Assembly (NCBI GenBank): GCA_013398015.1
Contig: VZRR01005734.1
Span: 62,001-126,000, forward strand
Direction: 5' to 3'
Length of the DNA: 64,000 nt
Origin: Oreocharis arfaki
Lineage: Eukaryota; Chordata; Aves; Passeriformes; Paramythiidae
Shown here: piece by piece, positions 37,151 through 50,100 of the stretch
Numbering within the stretch: position 1 is the stretch's first letter
Layout: each line of letters opens with the position of its first letter
Program-made: the position numbers and the translations under genes
Notes under the pieces: model-generated
The model's database searches: none
What the model saw: the letters and a program-made list of their open reading frames with translations, nothing else
What the model was told of the DNA's origin: nothing

Positions 37151-40100
37151 TTAAGATTAAACAAATCTGTCTGGATAAAGCTAATCATCTGAGATCCTGC
37201 TCCATTGAGATCAACTGGATGAGTATTCATCCTCAAGATGTAACTGGGAGGGAGCCCAAAAAATCTGTGTATTTTGGGTTGGCTGGAGAAGTCTCAGCCA
37301 AGCCAGATTGGGTGATATGGCAGAGCCTGCTCTGGATGAAGAGGTAAAGTGGTGCTGCCTATGGAGGAAGGGAGAAATTATAAAGGCCCCAACCATCTAC
37401 GTGTGGTAAAACTGAATAATGGAGTGGCCAAAGGGAAAGAAGTTCCTGGCAAAGTCTGGAGTATTTATGAGAATCCAAGTAGGAGTTTGGAGCATTAATA
37501 TTTATTGCAGTGCTGTCAGTTGTCAGTGCTGAGAAATCTTCAGTTATGCCGTGACAACCTGTTTTTGTTCCAGTGGCCGTAACTCAACCTGCTGTGAGGT
37601 TCCCCTGCCTCCCTGGTTCCCAAGTCACACATGGTGGCTGGTTAACTTGTTCAGCACTGGCTGCTCAGCCTCAGTCTTGCAGCTGATCTGGGTGAAGTAC
37701 AGATTTTGGCTTCTACAGACCCTCTTGCTGAGACAGAGTTTCTCCTTCCTCATAGCTCCTGCTAAGAGATTCCCAGAGGTGCCAAAGAAAACAGTGACAA
37801 TGTTAAGAAACAAGGACTGTTTGGCTGTCAGGATATTTATTGCACTCGCTTTCATTTTGTGTAAAATTATAAAAAATAAAGACAAGGTTGTTTTGTTTAG
37901 CTTCTTTTTTTTTTTTTTTAATTTTTCTAATTTTAGTGTGATTCCTTCTATTATCACTGCTAACACTGACCAGTGGAACCTCTGGGCAGGCACTGCTTCT
38001 TTCGTGCAAGGTCCTGAGCTAGATTTCCTTGACTCCAAGATCAAACCCTCAGGCTGAGCAGTAAGGAATTCCTGCAAAGATTTGCATGTGCTTCATCTTA
38101 CATGCTGGGCCCAGCTGTTGAGCCTGGTGATGGCAAGGAGCCCTCTTTCTCCCCTGCATGGGATTTGCAGGCTGCCAGACACTGCACAAGGGAAGAGCAG
38201 ATGTGGCCGGCCTGTTTGTCCTCTTCTCTTGCGGAGCGGGGAGGGGATGGTGCTGCAGCTCCACCCTCCATAGCATGCCAGCACTGCCGAGCCAGTGAAG
38301 GGAGCGGGAAGTTCTCTGCTAAGAAATCAGCACTAAGCCAATACACATCATTTCACAGAGGACTTGTCCCTTTCCACCTTTTCCTGCTTGCCTTGCTTGT
38401 ACCTTGGTGCAATGCCCTGCGCATGGGCTTGGTCGTGGAGTGCCTGTTCCACCCACTGTTGGATTGGGAAAGGCTCCTCCTGGTGGGTGATGTTCCAGAT
38501 GTGTGTCCATCTTCCCAGGGCTGGCAGCTGGGTCTGTGCAGGGCTGTTACACACCGCAGGTCTCCGCTGTGCTCTGTTCTACAAGCACAATTTATCCTGG
38601 AGAACCGAAGAGGCAGCGGCTCCAAGAAGACATCAGATAATCTGAAATGAATCTACCTTTATGAGAAGACCAGTGTAGGATACGCAGAGGAAAGAACTCC
38701 AAAAGTAATTCCTCATTTCTCATCTAATGGCTTTAATTAACCTGAACAGTTATGCTCTGGAGCCGTGCGTACTTCAGGGACCAGCTCGATGGCACTCTTC
38801 CTGCTGCTAGGAGAGTAGGAGCATGACAGTTCAGTTATTGCTGTGCATTGTTAGTATGGTTGATCTTGGTCCTGCTCCAAGAGAACCACTAAGCAATCAT
38901 GGAAAATGAAGGGTAACACATTTTTAGAAGGATTCTGGATAATTTTGGCTATAAAACAGGCTGCATAATCTTGGCAAAAAGTGGATGAATTCATTATCTG
39001 CAAATAGTGGAAAATATTATAAATGGCAGTAAATGAAATAAATGGGTGTTTCCACTGTAATATGCTATTCTCTGAGCCACCCAGAAAGAATACAGCTTGG
39101 TTTACTGGGTGGGTAGTCCTAGATGAAGTGAAATATCATGTTCATATGCTCAAATACTTGTTTGGGAGTGAAATATTTTATGCCTTTGTTGCAGAGGGAA
39201 ATCTATACATTTTACTTTTAAGAGGCCTTATTTTATGGCCACATATGGATGCTGGAGTGAAGCTAAAGTTCTCTGTGTGCTGTATATATCTGTTTGCATT
39301 CTTCAGCTAACCACATTTTTATTTGCTCTACTACACCTTACGGGTTTGGAGAACTCAGTGACTCACTCTAATGGAAAGTCACCGACCCTCCTTATACGAA
39401 GAAATTGATCTTCTGTATATTTTGGATTTGTTTATGGGCCAACACTCTTGCTGTGAACACATGGAATTAAAGTCCTGGCAACTTTTAGTAGAAAAAACAA
39501 TTGCTGTCCACTAATGAATAGGATCTGTCTGGATGCTCTTCATTCCCACTTGTTTGGTCTCAGGATATATCCTCCTTTTTGAGACTCCCCTCATTACAAA
39601 GATCCTAAGCCCACGTGTATCTCTGAGATTGTGAATAGTCCCAACATCATTTGTGGCCTAAGGTTACTCACATCTGAGGGTGTTTTGCTGGATAAGAAGC
39701 TCATCTGTCTCATTTAGACCGAATGGACTTTCCCTTTGGCAGCAGTGGTGATGGCAGTGGCTTTGGAGGGAGGCCGCAGACATGGGGTGAAAGCCCTGGG
39801 CTGTGTTCAGGAAAAGCAATCCCACGTTGTGTCATTCTCCTCAGCAAGGTCAAGGTCTACCTGCTCACCTCAGAATGCCGCTGGGTAGCTCCAATGGCTT
39901 TAGTGGGAGCCAGCACCAAGGGTGTATCAGTTGGCTGTGCCATATTTTGGTTATTAGCACCCCAAGCCCTTATCAAACAGCCCTTGGTTTTGTGCTTTGG
40001 CCTTGCAATCAGGTACAGCGACAGGGTGACTGCTTCTGTTGATTAAAGGGTTGTTTTGTTATAGTATTTGTAGGTTGTTATTTTTACTTCTTAATCAGAT

Positions 40101-40357
40101 GGTTACTGTTCCAGTTGATACTTCTGCTTCCTCCTGTGCTGCCTAAAGAAGAGTTGTCTCCATCCTGCCTGCGTTATACCTGTTAGAAAGGTGTTTCCTC
40201 ATATAATTGGATAAGATCATGGACATGGCCAGAGCAGATGAGCCACCCCTTTTCCCAGGAGCAAATACTATTATGATTTACTATTTTGCAAAGAAAAAAT
40301 TGCACACAGAAACAAACAACTGTCTGCACCCATGTTCACATCTGGCTCTTTATAGAC
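37151..40357. other. Non-coding stretch
   Basis: No gene recognised. It has the window's longest open frames (168 codons at 37551-38057 and 182 codons at 38102-38650), but in both cases the opposite strand is open too and the peptides are low-complexity or unfamiliar. A T15 run lies at 37905-37919, followed by a good acceptor-like site at about 37936 with no matching donor. 'gatcctgctccattgag' near 37193 may be a relic of the old 'actccattgaagtca' repeat group. Confidence 0.5.
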
Positions 40358-40440
40358 ATGCATATACTTTTATATATGCATATGTATATGTACATATATA
40401 TTATAATTTTGTGCACATGTATATTTAAGTGTGTGTATCT
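40358..40440. repeat. AT/TG-rich simple sequence
   Basis: Alternating purine-pyrimidine words (tatatatgcatatgtatatg, acatatatat, gtgtgtgtat) run across about 80 bases. It is a degenerate microsatellite. Confidence 0.85.
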
Positions 40441-40697
40441 AGGTGATTTTAATTAGGTAAGCTTGAGAAGCTCTCACTGGCTTCAGAGTTATTACTAGCT
40501 CTACTGGTATTTTCACTTTAGGGATGGTTTAAATGTATGGCCACTGCTTGTAAACATTTATGTACTGTGCTATGCATGGACAGATCTCTGTTCTCATGCC
40601 ATGTCTGCTTTTGCAACCTTGGTTCTGCATTTATAAACAGCTGCACTCATAATCCTGCAAGTACAAATAATTGCAACTAAAGAGGTGAACATTTATA

Positions 40698-40791
40698 GCT
40701 GGCCTTTTCAAAGGAGTCTAAGGGAGTTAAGTATCCAAATCTCATTGAATTTGGTTACCTAATTCCTGTGGCTTCTTTGAAAATTCCAGCC
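40698..40791. mobile_element. Old palindromic DNA-transposon-like relic (MITE)
   Basis: The left end gctggccttttcaaaggagt and the reverse complement of the right end (gctggaattttcaaagaagc) align over about 20 bases with few mismatches. The interior reads 'aagggagttaagtatccaaa', 'tctcattgaattt' and 'ggttacctaattcctgtgg', matching an old amniote palindromic repeat in which two inverted halves flank a 'cccattgaaagtcaatggg'-type core. No coding capacity, as expected for a non-autonomous element. The superfamily is not assigned. No clear target duplication visible. Confidence 0.65.
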
Positions 40792-42067
40792 TTAATTAAC
40801 TAATTCAATCAACTATCTGTGAACCAAGCGAAGACATAACATGCTAAATCCAGTCAGTTTGGGCTGCACAGGAGCTACCTGAACACTTTTCAACTGAAAC
40901 TTTAAGGGTTTCATTATTGGCAAACATTATCCTGTAAATTCAGCGAAGCAAACTGCAATGTGTAACTTCAGCTTTGCTATCCATCCTCTTTTTAGTGTGG
41001 CTGTCAGGGTCTTTAAGGTGACTCTTTATGTGTTTAGGCTTGCTAACAAGGGTGGACGGTAACTTCACAGGCTTTCTTCAGGCATCATGTCCACCTTCGG
41101 ATGCTCCTGGGAATTCTTATTGAGACTACAGGAGGGATAGCTCCTGTGAAAGTTCCCACACTGGACAAACACTGACCCGTATCAGTGGCACTTTGTGGTC
41201 TGTACCTTGGTGGCACCTTAATCCATGGGGAGACATTTGTGTTTAAGTAGATTGGTGTTCAAGGAAAAAGTGAACAACAAACAGAGAAAAACCATGGAAC
41301 GAAAAGGTTCTGAGTCTGCACATTACCCTGCCCAATATTTACTTCTATTCTATAATAGCTTTGCCTTCTTGCATCTTTATTTTTTTTTTTAATGCATGTT
41401 TCAAAAATCTTTGATGTGGTTTTTTTTTTTAAATTTTCTTCTTTGAAAGCCTATTCTGCTAAGTATGGAAAGCCACAGTTTTAACAGTTCCCCTGTTTGT
41501 TCAGAAATACTATCACTCATATTTGGCATCAGAAGGAAGACTACACTGAAGCCCAAACTTACTTTTATTAAATTAAACCTAATTGAAAAAAGGCAAAGAC
41601 ATTCATTAACTAGTTAAACAAACGGTATTAAATTTACTTTTTTATTTAAGAGAAGAAAGAAGACATCTTTAACTGAAGAAGTGTAAGTGGAAGAGTAGCT
41701 ATTAAAACCTATGATGGAAGAAGTACACGTTGTTGAAAACTTAAGAAGAAACCACAGACATGTATAACAATAAAATAAAGGTACCTTCTTGGCCATTTCT
41801 CTTCTCTGTTTTTGTGTCAGATGTTTCTGATTTGAATGAGAGCTTTCCTCCATGTCCCTGAGCTTCTCCTTCCATTTGCCTTTACATTGAAGTCATAAAC
41901 CTGTTGTCATGGGAACAACTGTGACATCACAGATGGAGCGTTAACTTCACCACAGGGCAAAATAAATGGATGTGATGGCCTGCGAGGAGAGAGAACCTTT
42001 GTTTGAACCAAAAGCCAAGCTTATCCGAATCTTGGCCTGGAGCCCAGTACCCCCAGAGCCTTCAGTG
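40792..42067. other. Non-coding stretch
   Basis: No gene recognised. Two T runs (about 41381-41390 and 41420-41430) lie just before an acceptor-like 'cttctttgaaag', but no downstream donor was seen. Otherwise unique sequence. Confidence 0.5.
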
Positions 42068-42284
42068 GGATCCCAGCCCTGTGTTGTAGGCACAGAACAA
42101 ACACTGCCTTGTAGCAGAGACCCTCTCTTGGAGCTGATGGTCTCTGTGGACAGGACATGACACAGAAGAAAGGAAGCATTATCAGCTGGGCTTCAAGACT
42201 GGAAAACTAAGGAAGAGAGAGAATAAGCAACTTTACCGCAGGTCACAGAGAGAATTTGAGGCAGAGCCCAGAACTGTGCTCCGA
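42068..42284 (-). repeat. MIR-like long SINE relic, reverse orientation
   Basis: In the plus strand the order is 'gatcccagccctgtgttgta', 'cacagaacaaacactgcc', 'gagctgatggtct', 'ggaaaactaaggaagagaga', 'aagcaactttaccgcaggtc', 'acagagagaatttgaggcag' and 'agcccagaactgtgctcc'. This is the reverse complement of the SINE core plus a long 3' part ('ctttggggcagggactgtct' then 'ttctgtgtttgtacagc') familiar from bird, turtle and crocodilian genomes. It is the same type as 24975-25085 and 59080-59560. The family consensus is recalled, not checked. Confidence 0.7.
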
Positions 42285-44110
42285 TAACTCAGCAGGAGCT
42301 GCTGGAGATGCTGAAATGCAGGAGTCAGTGCCTGTTTTTACATATCAGTTCCTGGAAGTCTTTCCCAAGCTCTCTTCAAAACTGAGAAAATATGCAAAAG
42401 GCAATAGAGCTTGGGACAAGTTGAAACATTGCTGTAAGCCTTTTAAACAGTTAGAAATGTCTTTGCCCTCTAGGAAAGTTTGTTTTAGGAATCTTCACCA
42501 CCACATGTGGGGTGAAGTCTTCCATGGCAGCGTTCCCATGTTCTTCCATGGGCCCAGAATTCCATCTGTGGCTTTTAAGGAGCAACAGCCAACACCTTGA
42601 GTTGCATTCAAATGTAAAAAAGGAGCAGATCTTTTACAGAGCATAAACATAACAGTTGTTATGGCCAAGCTGGCTCACTGAATGGTCTCAGCAATTCCTG
42701 TGCGTTGCTGGCACTACATTAATGACCTCAAGAAGTTCGTCGGAGATTTTGATTGCTGCTGCTGTAAAGGGGTGACATTGATCTCTCACAGGATTCATGT
42801 GTCACAGGTGGCCTGTTACTGAGGATAGGTACAAGCAGTGGGTTATTCTGAAGTGGCATAAACTCTGCTTGCTCCATATTTTCAGTGAGAAATCACCTTT
42901 TGGATATTGGCCCAGCCGCCCGTCCAGCTTCTGGGTTGTAGCTGGCCGAGGTGTCCGGTCAGATGCCCCACTGAAGTCAGCATAACAGCAGTGACCCCAC
43001 TAGATAAAGCATTTTTGCCCACCATCCTGCCCCCACAGACACACAATGCCTCCAGCTTTACAGGAGTTAGGTGGAAGGGTGCCACGCCACACCCATGGAC
43101 CTGAACTTCTGTTGAGTTTAATGAGAGCTCTGTGGCTAAATCCCACGCAACTCTCAAACTGGAGGGGTTAAATCCATTTTGCTTTTGCCTGCTAGTCTGT
43201 GGTTGAGAAAAACAAAACTCCCATATGTTTTAAATTGTTTTAACTGATAAGTCTGGCCAGCAATTGAGAGTAAATCACAGTATCAGTGCACACCCACAAC
43301 CTAGTTTGATATACGTCTACATTTTAAAGTGGCTTCAATGAGTCATGAGAACAGTTTTAATTAAAAGGATTGGAAGTGTCAGAAAATTATTAAATCTTTT
43401 ACAAAAAAAAGATCACTCCGCTACACTTTTGTGGGTAATAAACAACTGTGATTTGTGTAATGGAATTTGAAGGAGAGTTTAGCTTCTGCAGTGTAATTTT
43501 CTGCTTTAACTGTTGAAGTTTTATTAAGATACAGAAAATATAAAGCTGGTACTCTTATCCCAGTAATTATTTTATCATCTTAAGTTATCAATCTTTGCGA
43601 CTGCAAGAGCCCTTATATTAGAAGAGGCTTGTGCAACACATGACAGAAAACTTAAGGCATGTCAAAACCACAATCACAATATCACAGTACTCCAGGCCAA
43701 ACCACATGTTCATTAATCTAGCAGAACTCTTTGGGAAGGTGTGTACAGCACTGAATTGGTGAAAGCTGGAAAGTCGTATTAATTCTTGATTAAACAAAAT
43801 GGTGGCTGGAATAAAATCCTGTTGTTTAAGCTCTAAATTCTCAGTGGAACCACCTTGTCAAAATACAGTAGTCAGATTGGCCGTAAAGTGTCAAACAGTG
43901 AAAGGTATAGATCAAAAAGCCCAATAAATACAATGGTGTTATTAGACAATCAGTAGGAAAGGAAAAAAAATTTATTAAAAAGTAGTTTACATGTGCAAAA
44001 CTGGGTTTGAGTTGAGTGGTATCTAAAATTCATTTGTATTCGGGTTCTGACAATATTTAGCACCCAGCATTAGCCAGCGAAACGATTTATCAGAAGCAAA
44101 TATAATTAAA
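42285..44110. other. Non-coding stretch
   Basis: No gene recognised. Segment 42960-43160 has 'ccccactgaagtcagcat' and 'ttgagtttaatgagagctct' motifs that may be faint relics of the old 'tcaatggagtt' repeat group. An open frame at 42256-42600 (114 codons) starts within the MIR-like relic and is not coding. Confidence 0.45.
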
Positions 44111-44150
44111 AATTTTAGTTTTTAAATTAAAAAATTTAAACTAAAAAATT
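44111..44150. repeat. AT-only imperfect inverted repeat
   Basis: aattttagtttttaaatt (44111-44128) and aatttaaactaaaaaatt (44133-44150) are reverse complements except for two 2-base bulges, separated by four A. It is a low-melting cruciform-type sequence. It may be a degenerate simple repeat rather than a functional site. Confidence 0.75.
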
Positions 44151-47100
44151 TGAACCAAAATCCAACCAGCACATCTATTTGATTTTAATATTCCACATGT
44201 GAAGTTTTCGGCTTAAATGCAGATTACTTATCTGAATGGACAAAGAAGATGTCTAGAATTGGAATGGATCTTGACAACATTAGAGAAGGAATACTGAGCT
44301 TACAGGCTTGATTGGAAATATCTGACTGTAAAGACAGGGGTGAGTCCTCTGTGGGAATTAAACTGCTTCATGTTGCAGCAACTGAGACCTTATCAGTTCC
44401 TCAGGAAGATCTGATGCTGACCCCTCTAAGAGACAACATATGATGCCAAGCAGATTGGGTCAAATGCTATGGGGCTGCTGAAATGTTCTTAAATAATGCA
44501 CTCTGGAAGCAAATACCATCCCAGATAATTCTGGGCATTGACAGCTACTGGTGAAGTAAGGTGAAGTACTGCAAAGAAGTTTTTTTCAGAGAAACTTAGA
44601 AATTTCCACATCCTAATGAGAAAGATGCATTAAAAATTGGAAATAAACAGTATGTGAAAGTTTAAAGGGAGAGACGCTATTATGAATTTATTTGCTCGTC
44701 TCTAATTAAGACTTACTTTTTCCTGCAGCAATGATTCTTTCTTTAACATGCATAATCATTGTACTGTATAATGCATTTTCTAGGGCGTGGTGATATTCCT
44801 TGTCAGCCAGAAGAGCAGTGCCAGCATGAGCAGCCACCTAACAGTGTTGGAACTAGTAAAGAGTTGTGTTTTCTCCACTCCTTATATGACCTGCGAAACT
44901 GTGTGAAAGATCAACATAAAGAAGGACTGAACCAATTCAAGGGAAAATGTTTAGACTGTGTTGGCTTTTGGGAAATGTAGCTTTTTTTTCCTGGAAAGCT
45001 GGACTGATTATACACCCACAGCTCCGTAGCCAGCCGTTCAGACCGAACATTTTCTCTATGTGCCTGTCCTCAAAATATGTTAATTTTATTACTAAAGTTG
45101 AACAGATATGTCTCAACTTAAGGGATTTTGCAATCAGTTCCTATAGAAGCATCTGTGGACTGGACATAAATGAGAACATTGCCAGTTGGACAGAGGAAAG
45201 GAAAGTGTGGAAATGTTTCTGCTGTGTTAAGAGCAGCTCTCCTCTGCTCAATTTCCTTTCCTAGTCTTTACAGAGGAACCAGAGGAGTCTCTGTATTTCA
45301 TCATTAGTGTGTACTAGAGAAAAGGATTCTCTGGAAACTGGACATTTTTGCTAAAAAATTGTTATGGCTTGGAGCATCTAACAGCAATATTCACAAGAGC
45401 CAAATCATGGTGAAAGGAAAAACGGAGACCTGTCAAAAGCAGGAAACTAATTTCTTGTATGCAAGTGATTGTGCTGACATGTATGATGTCCGTGATGTCC
45501 AACCCAAAGGTTATGATTTTTGTAGGAAAAGCAGTGTATTTCTACTGTAGCCATTATTATGCTGTCTAAGGACCTTATCATGTAGGACTGTGCACTAACA
45601 GCAGCTGAGACCAGGCAGTTATTAGATGCAGCTTCAGATCTTGGATTTGCATGTAGCCACAAGAAAGCCATTTTTATTTTTGCTTGCCGTTTTCTGAAAT
45701 GGGAGCAAGTATTGCATTCCCAGCTTCTTGCTAGTGCCACAGATTTATCTTGGTTCATCCCGGGGTTATAAGGCCCCACCTAACAAGTCTGGCCTATAGC
45801 CAGTGCTAGAGGGGAGCTGTAGAGCAAACCTCAAGAGCCTTCTTGAGGTGTCTATTCTTCTTTGCAGGCAGAGGGTCAAAGGAATAAATACATGGGAACC
45901 CAAAAGAATGTGTTGAAGGCTGGTTTAGGGCACCAAAAATTACCTGATGGCTCAAAGGCAGCGATTTTCAAAATGCAGATCCTGAGAGGAAATCTTGGGG
46001 TTTTAGTTCCATGCAGAAAGGTGATCTGGTAGAAGATGCTTGCAGGGAAGACTGAAGAGAAGAACATTTTAAAAAGCCGTACTGCAAGTTTTTGCTTTCA
46101 GGAAGAAACATCAGGTCCTTTGAATAAGCCTGGCTGACTTTAACTGTTTTGCTAAGTAAGAGAGCTACACAGAGGGACTAAAGTTCTTTGGCTTTCAGAC
46201 TGGCATGTAATTTTAAAGAGTAATTTGGCTTTGTCTTGTTTTACAAGCAAAAGAGTGGCTGTTATCGCATTCAAATGCCATTTTTAAGAAACATGGAATA
46301 ACTCAATTTATCTCCTTTTCATTGCTTTTTTAGCAAAACTAGTTTCATATGGCTTCTGTAGTGAATGATCTGGAGTAAGCCAGTAAAGATTGACTGTGTT
46401 TTGACTACCAGAAGCTGTATTGACACACTGCAGTATGGAGAGCTTGGTTAGTTTGGGTTTAAAGACTCTTGGAACTTTTCAAGGTAAGAAAGGATGTAAT
46501 TTGGAAGAAGTATTGCTGCTTCTGACTGGCATCCAGTTTGGACATTTTTAATACAAAATCAAAGTATCTGAATATGGTTTTGTTCACCAACATGCATTTA
46601 AAATTCAGTCCGCCATTTCTGTGAGAAAGTTTTTATGTGTAGAAGATCCCTAAAAGACTGTGAGTTCCAGGAAAAAAAAATCCACCCTGAAAGATTTGTT
46701 TCCTAGTTTGATACTGTGTAGAAGGAAGGAATTAGCTAAACACATAATGAAAAACTTAGAAATAAACGCCACAGCACTCAAGCCTTATACACCAAATAAC
46801 AATATAAACAGTGAAGTCCACATAAGGACTGATCAGTTATTATCTCTGTTTTATTCTTTTGACAAAGGCACAGTTCAGGGATGGATGTCTGTTACTTTTG
46901 AAACATTTACCTGTGCAGGCATGGGAAACCCTTCTTCTTGGAAGTCAGATTATCATTTCAGTCTTCCCATGAAGAGGAAGCCTTTGGTGCATATTCTCAG
47001 AGTTGAGAGGGGGAGGATCAGGTAACAGTTCCCTCTGTTGACACAGGTCCTTGGACATGTCATTCAAGGGCTGTCTGGAAGCTGCTTTACATGAATGTAA

Positions 47101-50100
47101 ATCAGGAATTGCCTCCAATGAAACGCAGGAAGCAAGTGTTGTATAAACAGCCTGTCTTCTTCTCCTACATCGATTTTCTGTCTGTAAAGTGGGGGGTATT
47201 CATCATCCTTTTCTTCAATGAGTTCTTGATTGCTTGTGCAGAAGGGAAATGCTATGGTGATAATCTTCAAAACAAAGCCTACAGCCATTTCCACTTTTTT
47301 GTTATCATGCTAATGGCCTTATTTCATTACTTTGTGTAATGAGAAGTTTCCCCTGGCTGTTTTATCCATAATTAATCACAGCATTTCTGGCTTATAAACC
47401 ACTTCCTTCATATGTTTAGCTGTTCATTATTGCCCTTTAGTCAGTTCCATACAATGTTTTAAATTCTGGGTAAGTCAATGATGTTTTGTTTAGCTAAAGG
47501 TATGCTTAGACCAACGCCCTGAACTCCACAGAGACACCATCCCAAATTAATTCTCCAGGTTGCAGCTGCATGATCTTGCTAAAGAAGTGAGTAATATTTT
47601 GACATTTAATATTAAATGAGTTATCTTTGAAAAATGCTTCCCTGCCCCTGCTGTACCTCAGGCAAATGGAAACATGCTTAACGTGCATAATGAAACCTTG
47701 GTAATGGAAAAAATGGGGAGCTGAGATGATCTATCAGCATCTAGAATCTGCAGGACATAAAAACTGATGGTAAAACGATGGTGAGGTTAAAACTTGAGCT
47801 AATCAAATTGATTGCACTTAAGTGGAGCCCCCTTAACAATACAGCTGTAATTATTCTTAATCCCCTGCAAGTCTATTAAAAAAATTTCGGCAAGTTTTTA
47901 ATTTTTCAGCATTGGAAATTAGTTTGTGATAATTTCAGTGGCACTGAATGCATTAGATTTTCCAGCAACTGACTTAGGAGAGAATTCTGCACTCTCCCAT
48001 TCCTTTTCTTCCAGAGCGCTTCCTATTCCTGGAATGATCTCTTCCTACTTTCGCCACCAAATTGTACCTCTAATTCCGATATTTACTTTTAATTAAAAAA
48101 ACCCGTAAAAATAAGCAATTTGCTGATGTTGCTAGAGGAGTTTTCTGGAATTGCAAGCCCTGAGATTATGGTAGGAAGAGTTTGAACCTCGCTACTCATC
48201 CGCCAAGTCAGTGTTTGGCTTAAAAGGCAGAGGTGAGGGGAAGACTAGAGGTCTGAAGTAAGAATGTAACAATTTTTCTGAAATACAAAGCATCATCACT
48301 CCTTGAGGACATTTTGCATAACTCACTAATTGTGAGCAATTCAGCTTTCCCAAACCCTTGCCAAGGAAGCCTTTATGCCACCCCATGCCATCATTTGTCT
48401 GCATCTACATCTGCCTCTATCTGCGCCCATCAGGGCCGTGCTTCCGGTAAGGAGCGTTATTGCGTATGCCTGACTCAGAAACCTGTGATCTCGGAGTTAT
48501 TAGCAACTCTCCCAACAGAACAACTGACTCATCTTTTCGGAAATGTCTCTATCAGAGTATCTGAAATTGTCACAGGCATTTTAAAGACGCTTAAAGCCCA
48601 GCTCTTTGAGAGGTGGCAAATCAGCTTAACAGACCGAGCAGGTCTAATTGCCATTGTTTTCCTGAGTGGTTGCGATTGTTGACTGCTAAACCACTTGGGG
48701 CCATTAGGGAGTTCAGCTCTTCCTCTTCCAGCTACTCTATGCTAGATAATTTTCCCTCAGGTAAATTGATTGCTGATCAATTTGAGGTAATTCAGACAGT
48801 TGTAGTGACTTCTCCCCAGATGCTTGTTCAAAGCTGCAAATATTTACTGTTTGCCCTGATTGTCCAACAGGCAAGCAGGTAGTGTACAATGGAAAAAGCA
48901 CCACGTAGGAAGTCTTCCAAGCACGAGATGTTTTCAGCAGGCAGGAGGAATAGATGGTGTAAAATACCACGGATCATGAAAAGGATAGTCACCAGCAAAC
49001 AGGAAGCTGCTTAGTCTGTTCCATTTTTGGAGTTTAATGATTAATGTCACAGAAAGAAAAAAAAAAGTTTCTCAAATTCTTCCTATTAAGAGAAAACTGC
49101 CTTCCTGAGGCAGACACTTTCACGGAGAATATTTGAGGTAAAGCACTATTTGCTGTGTCAAATTTATGATGTCTTCAATATAATTCTAAACAAGGAAAAA
49201 AGCCTGACTGAGTGCAAAATTCACATTTTGGTGTGCACATTAACACGTATTGGGGGACTTATGGATTGTATCAGTCAGGAAATAAGATAATTACATAGAA
49301 TAGTGAGTAAACTGCTTGGCTTACAGGCCTGGAACTGTTCATTTTAATAACAACAACAAAATTTGAAATGTTCTGGAGGATCAGACCATTTGTGCTCATG
49401 GAGGGCAGCCTAGAGCACTTTACTGCCCATGTTTTGGCCCGGTGGGATGAACGTAACCTTGTCAGGGAGAGCTGGAGCCTCTCAAGGAGCAGAGGGGACA
49501 CCATGGCATGGGGAAAAGCTTGTTCTGTCCCTGCCTGCCCTGTCCCTCTGGGTGGACAGCCAGGCAGCCACTGCAGCCAGCGACCTCCAACTTTGAGAGC
49601 CATTTTGGAATTGCAGGTGAATGTGGGAGAGTGGAAATATTCTGGCAGACCGCTGAGAACACTGAAAGCAAACTGGGTCACTCAGGCTCTCAATTTAAAA
49701 CATAATCGATTGGTGAATGGGGATGCGTGCTCAAGTCCGGACTCCACAGCTGTGTTTCACATCTCAAGTACCACTTCTTTGGCGAGCCCTGTGAGAAAGG
49801 AATGAGCTAACAGAAACAAAGTGGATGCTAGATAAGACCAGCAGTGGGGAATGCATATTCTGTGTTACACAGTGCCCAGTACGGTGCTGGCACATTGCAA
49901 AAGAACTAGCACATCTCCAGGCTACTCTGTTCAAAATAAAAACAAAAGAGCAGAGGATGTTATTTGCTTCAATACTAGTCAATATGAAAATAATTTCAGT
50001 TTCTTCTTCTGATAGTATTTCTGAGCTCAAGGATTAAGCAGGTTAGGGATTTAATTTTATGATAACTCAAGCCTGTTTTATGTTTGTCTTAGGACAAGTT

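Noticed and set aside
37551..38650. The longest open frames in the window (168 and 182 codons, plus strand)
   Set aside because: Opposite-strand frames of 150 and up to 90 codons overlap them, the first runs through a T15 homopolymer giving poly-phenylalanine, and neither peptide resembles a known protein. Local composition explains the lack of stops.
46434..46483. 50-bp segment between CAG and GTAAGA
   Set aside because: The pyrimidine tract is poor and the open frame is only 16 codons.
49368..49805. Plus-strand frame of 145 codons
   Set aside because: Open frames of 136 and 69 codons overlap on the opposite strand; composition effect.
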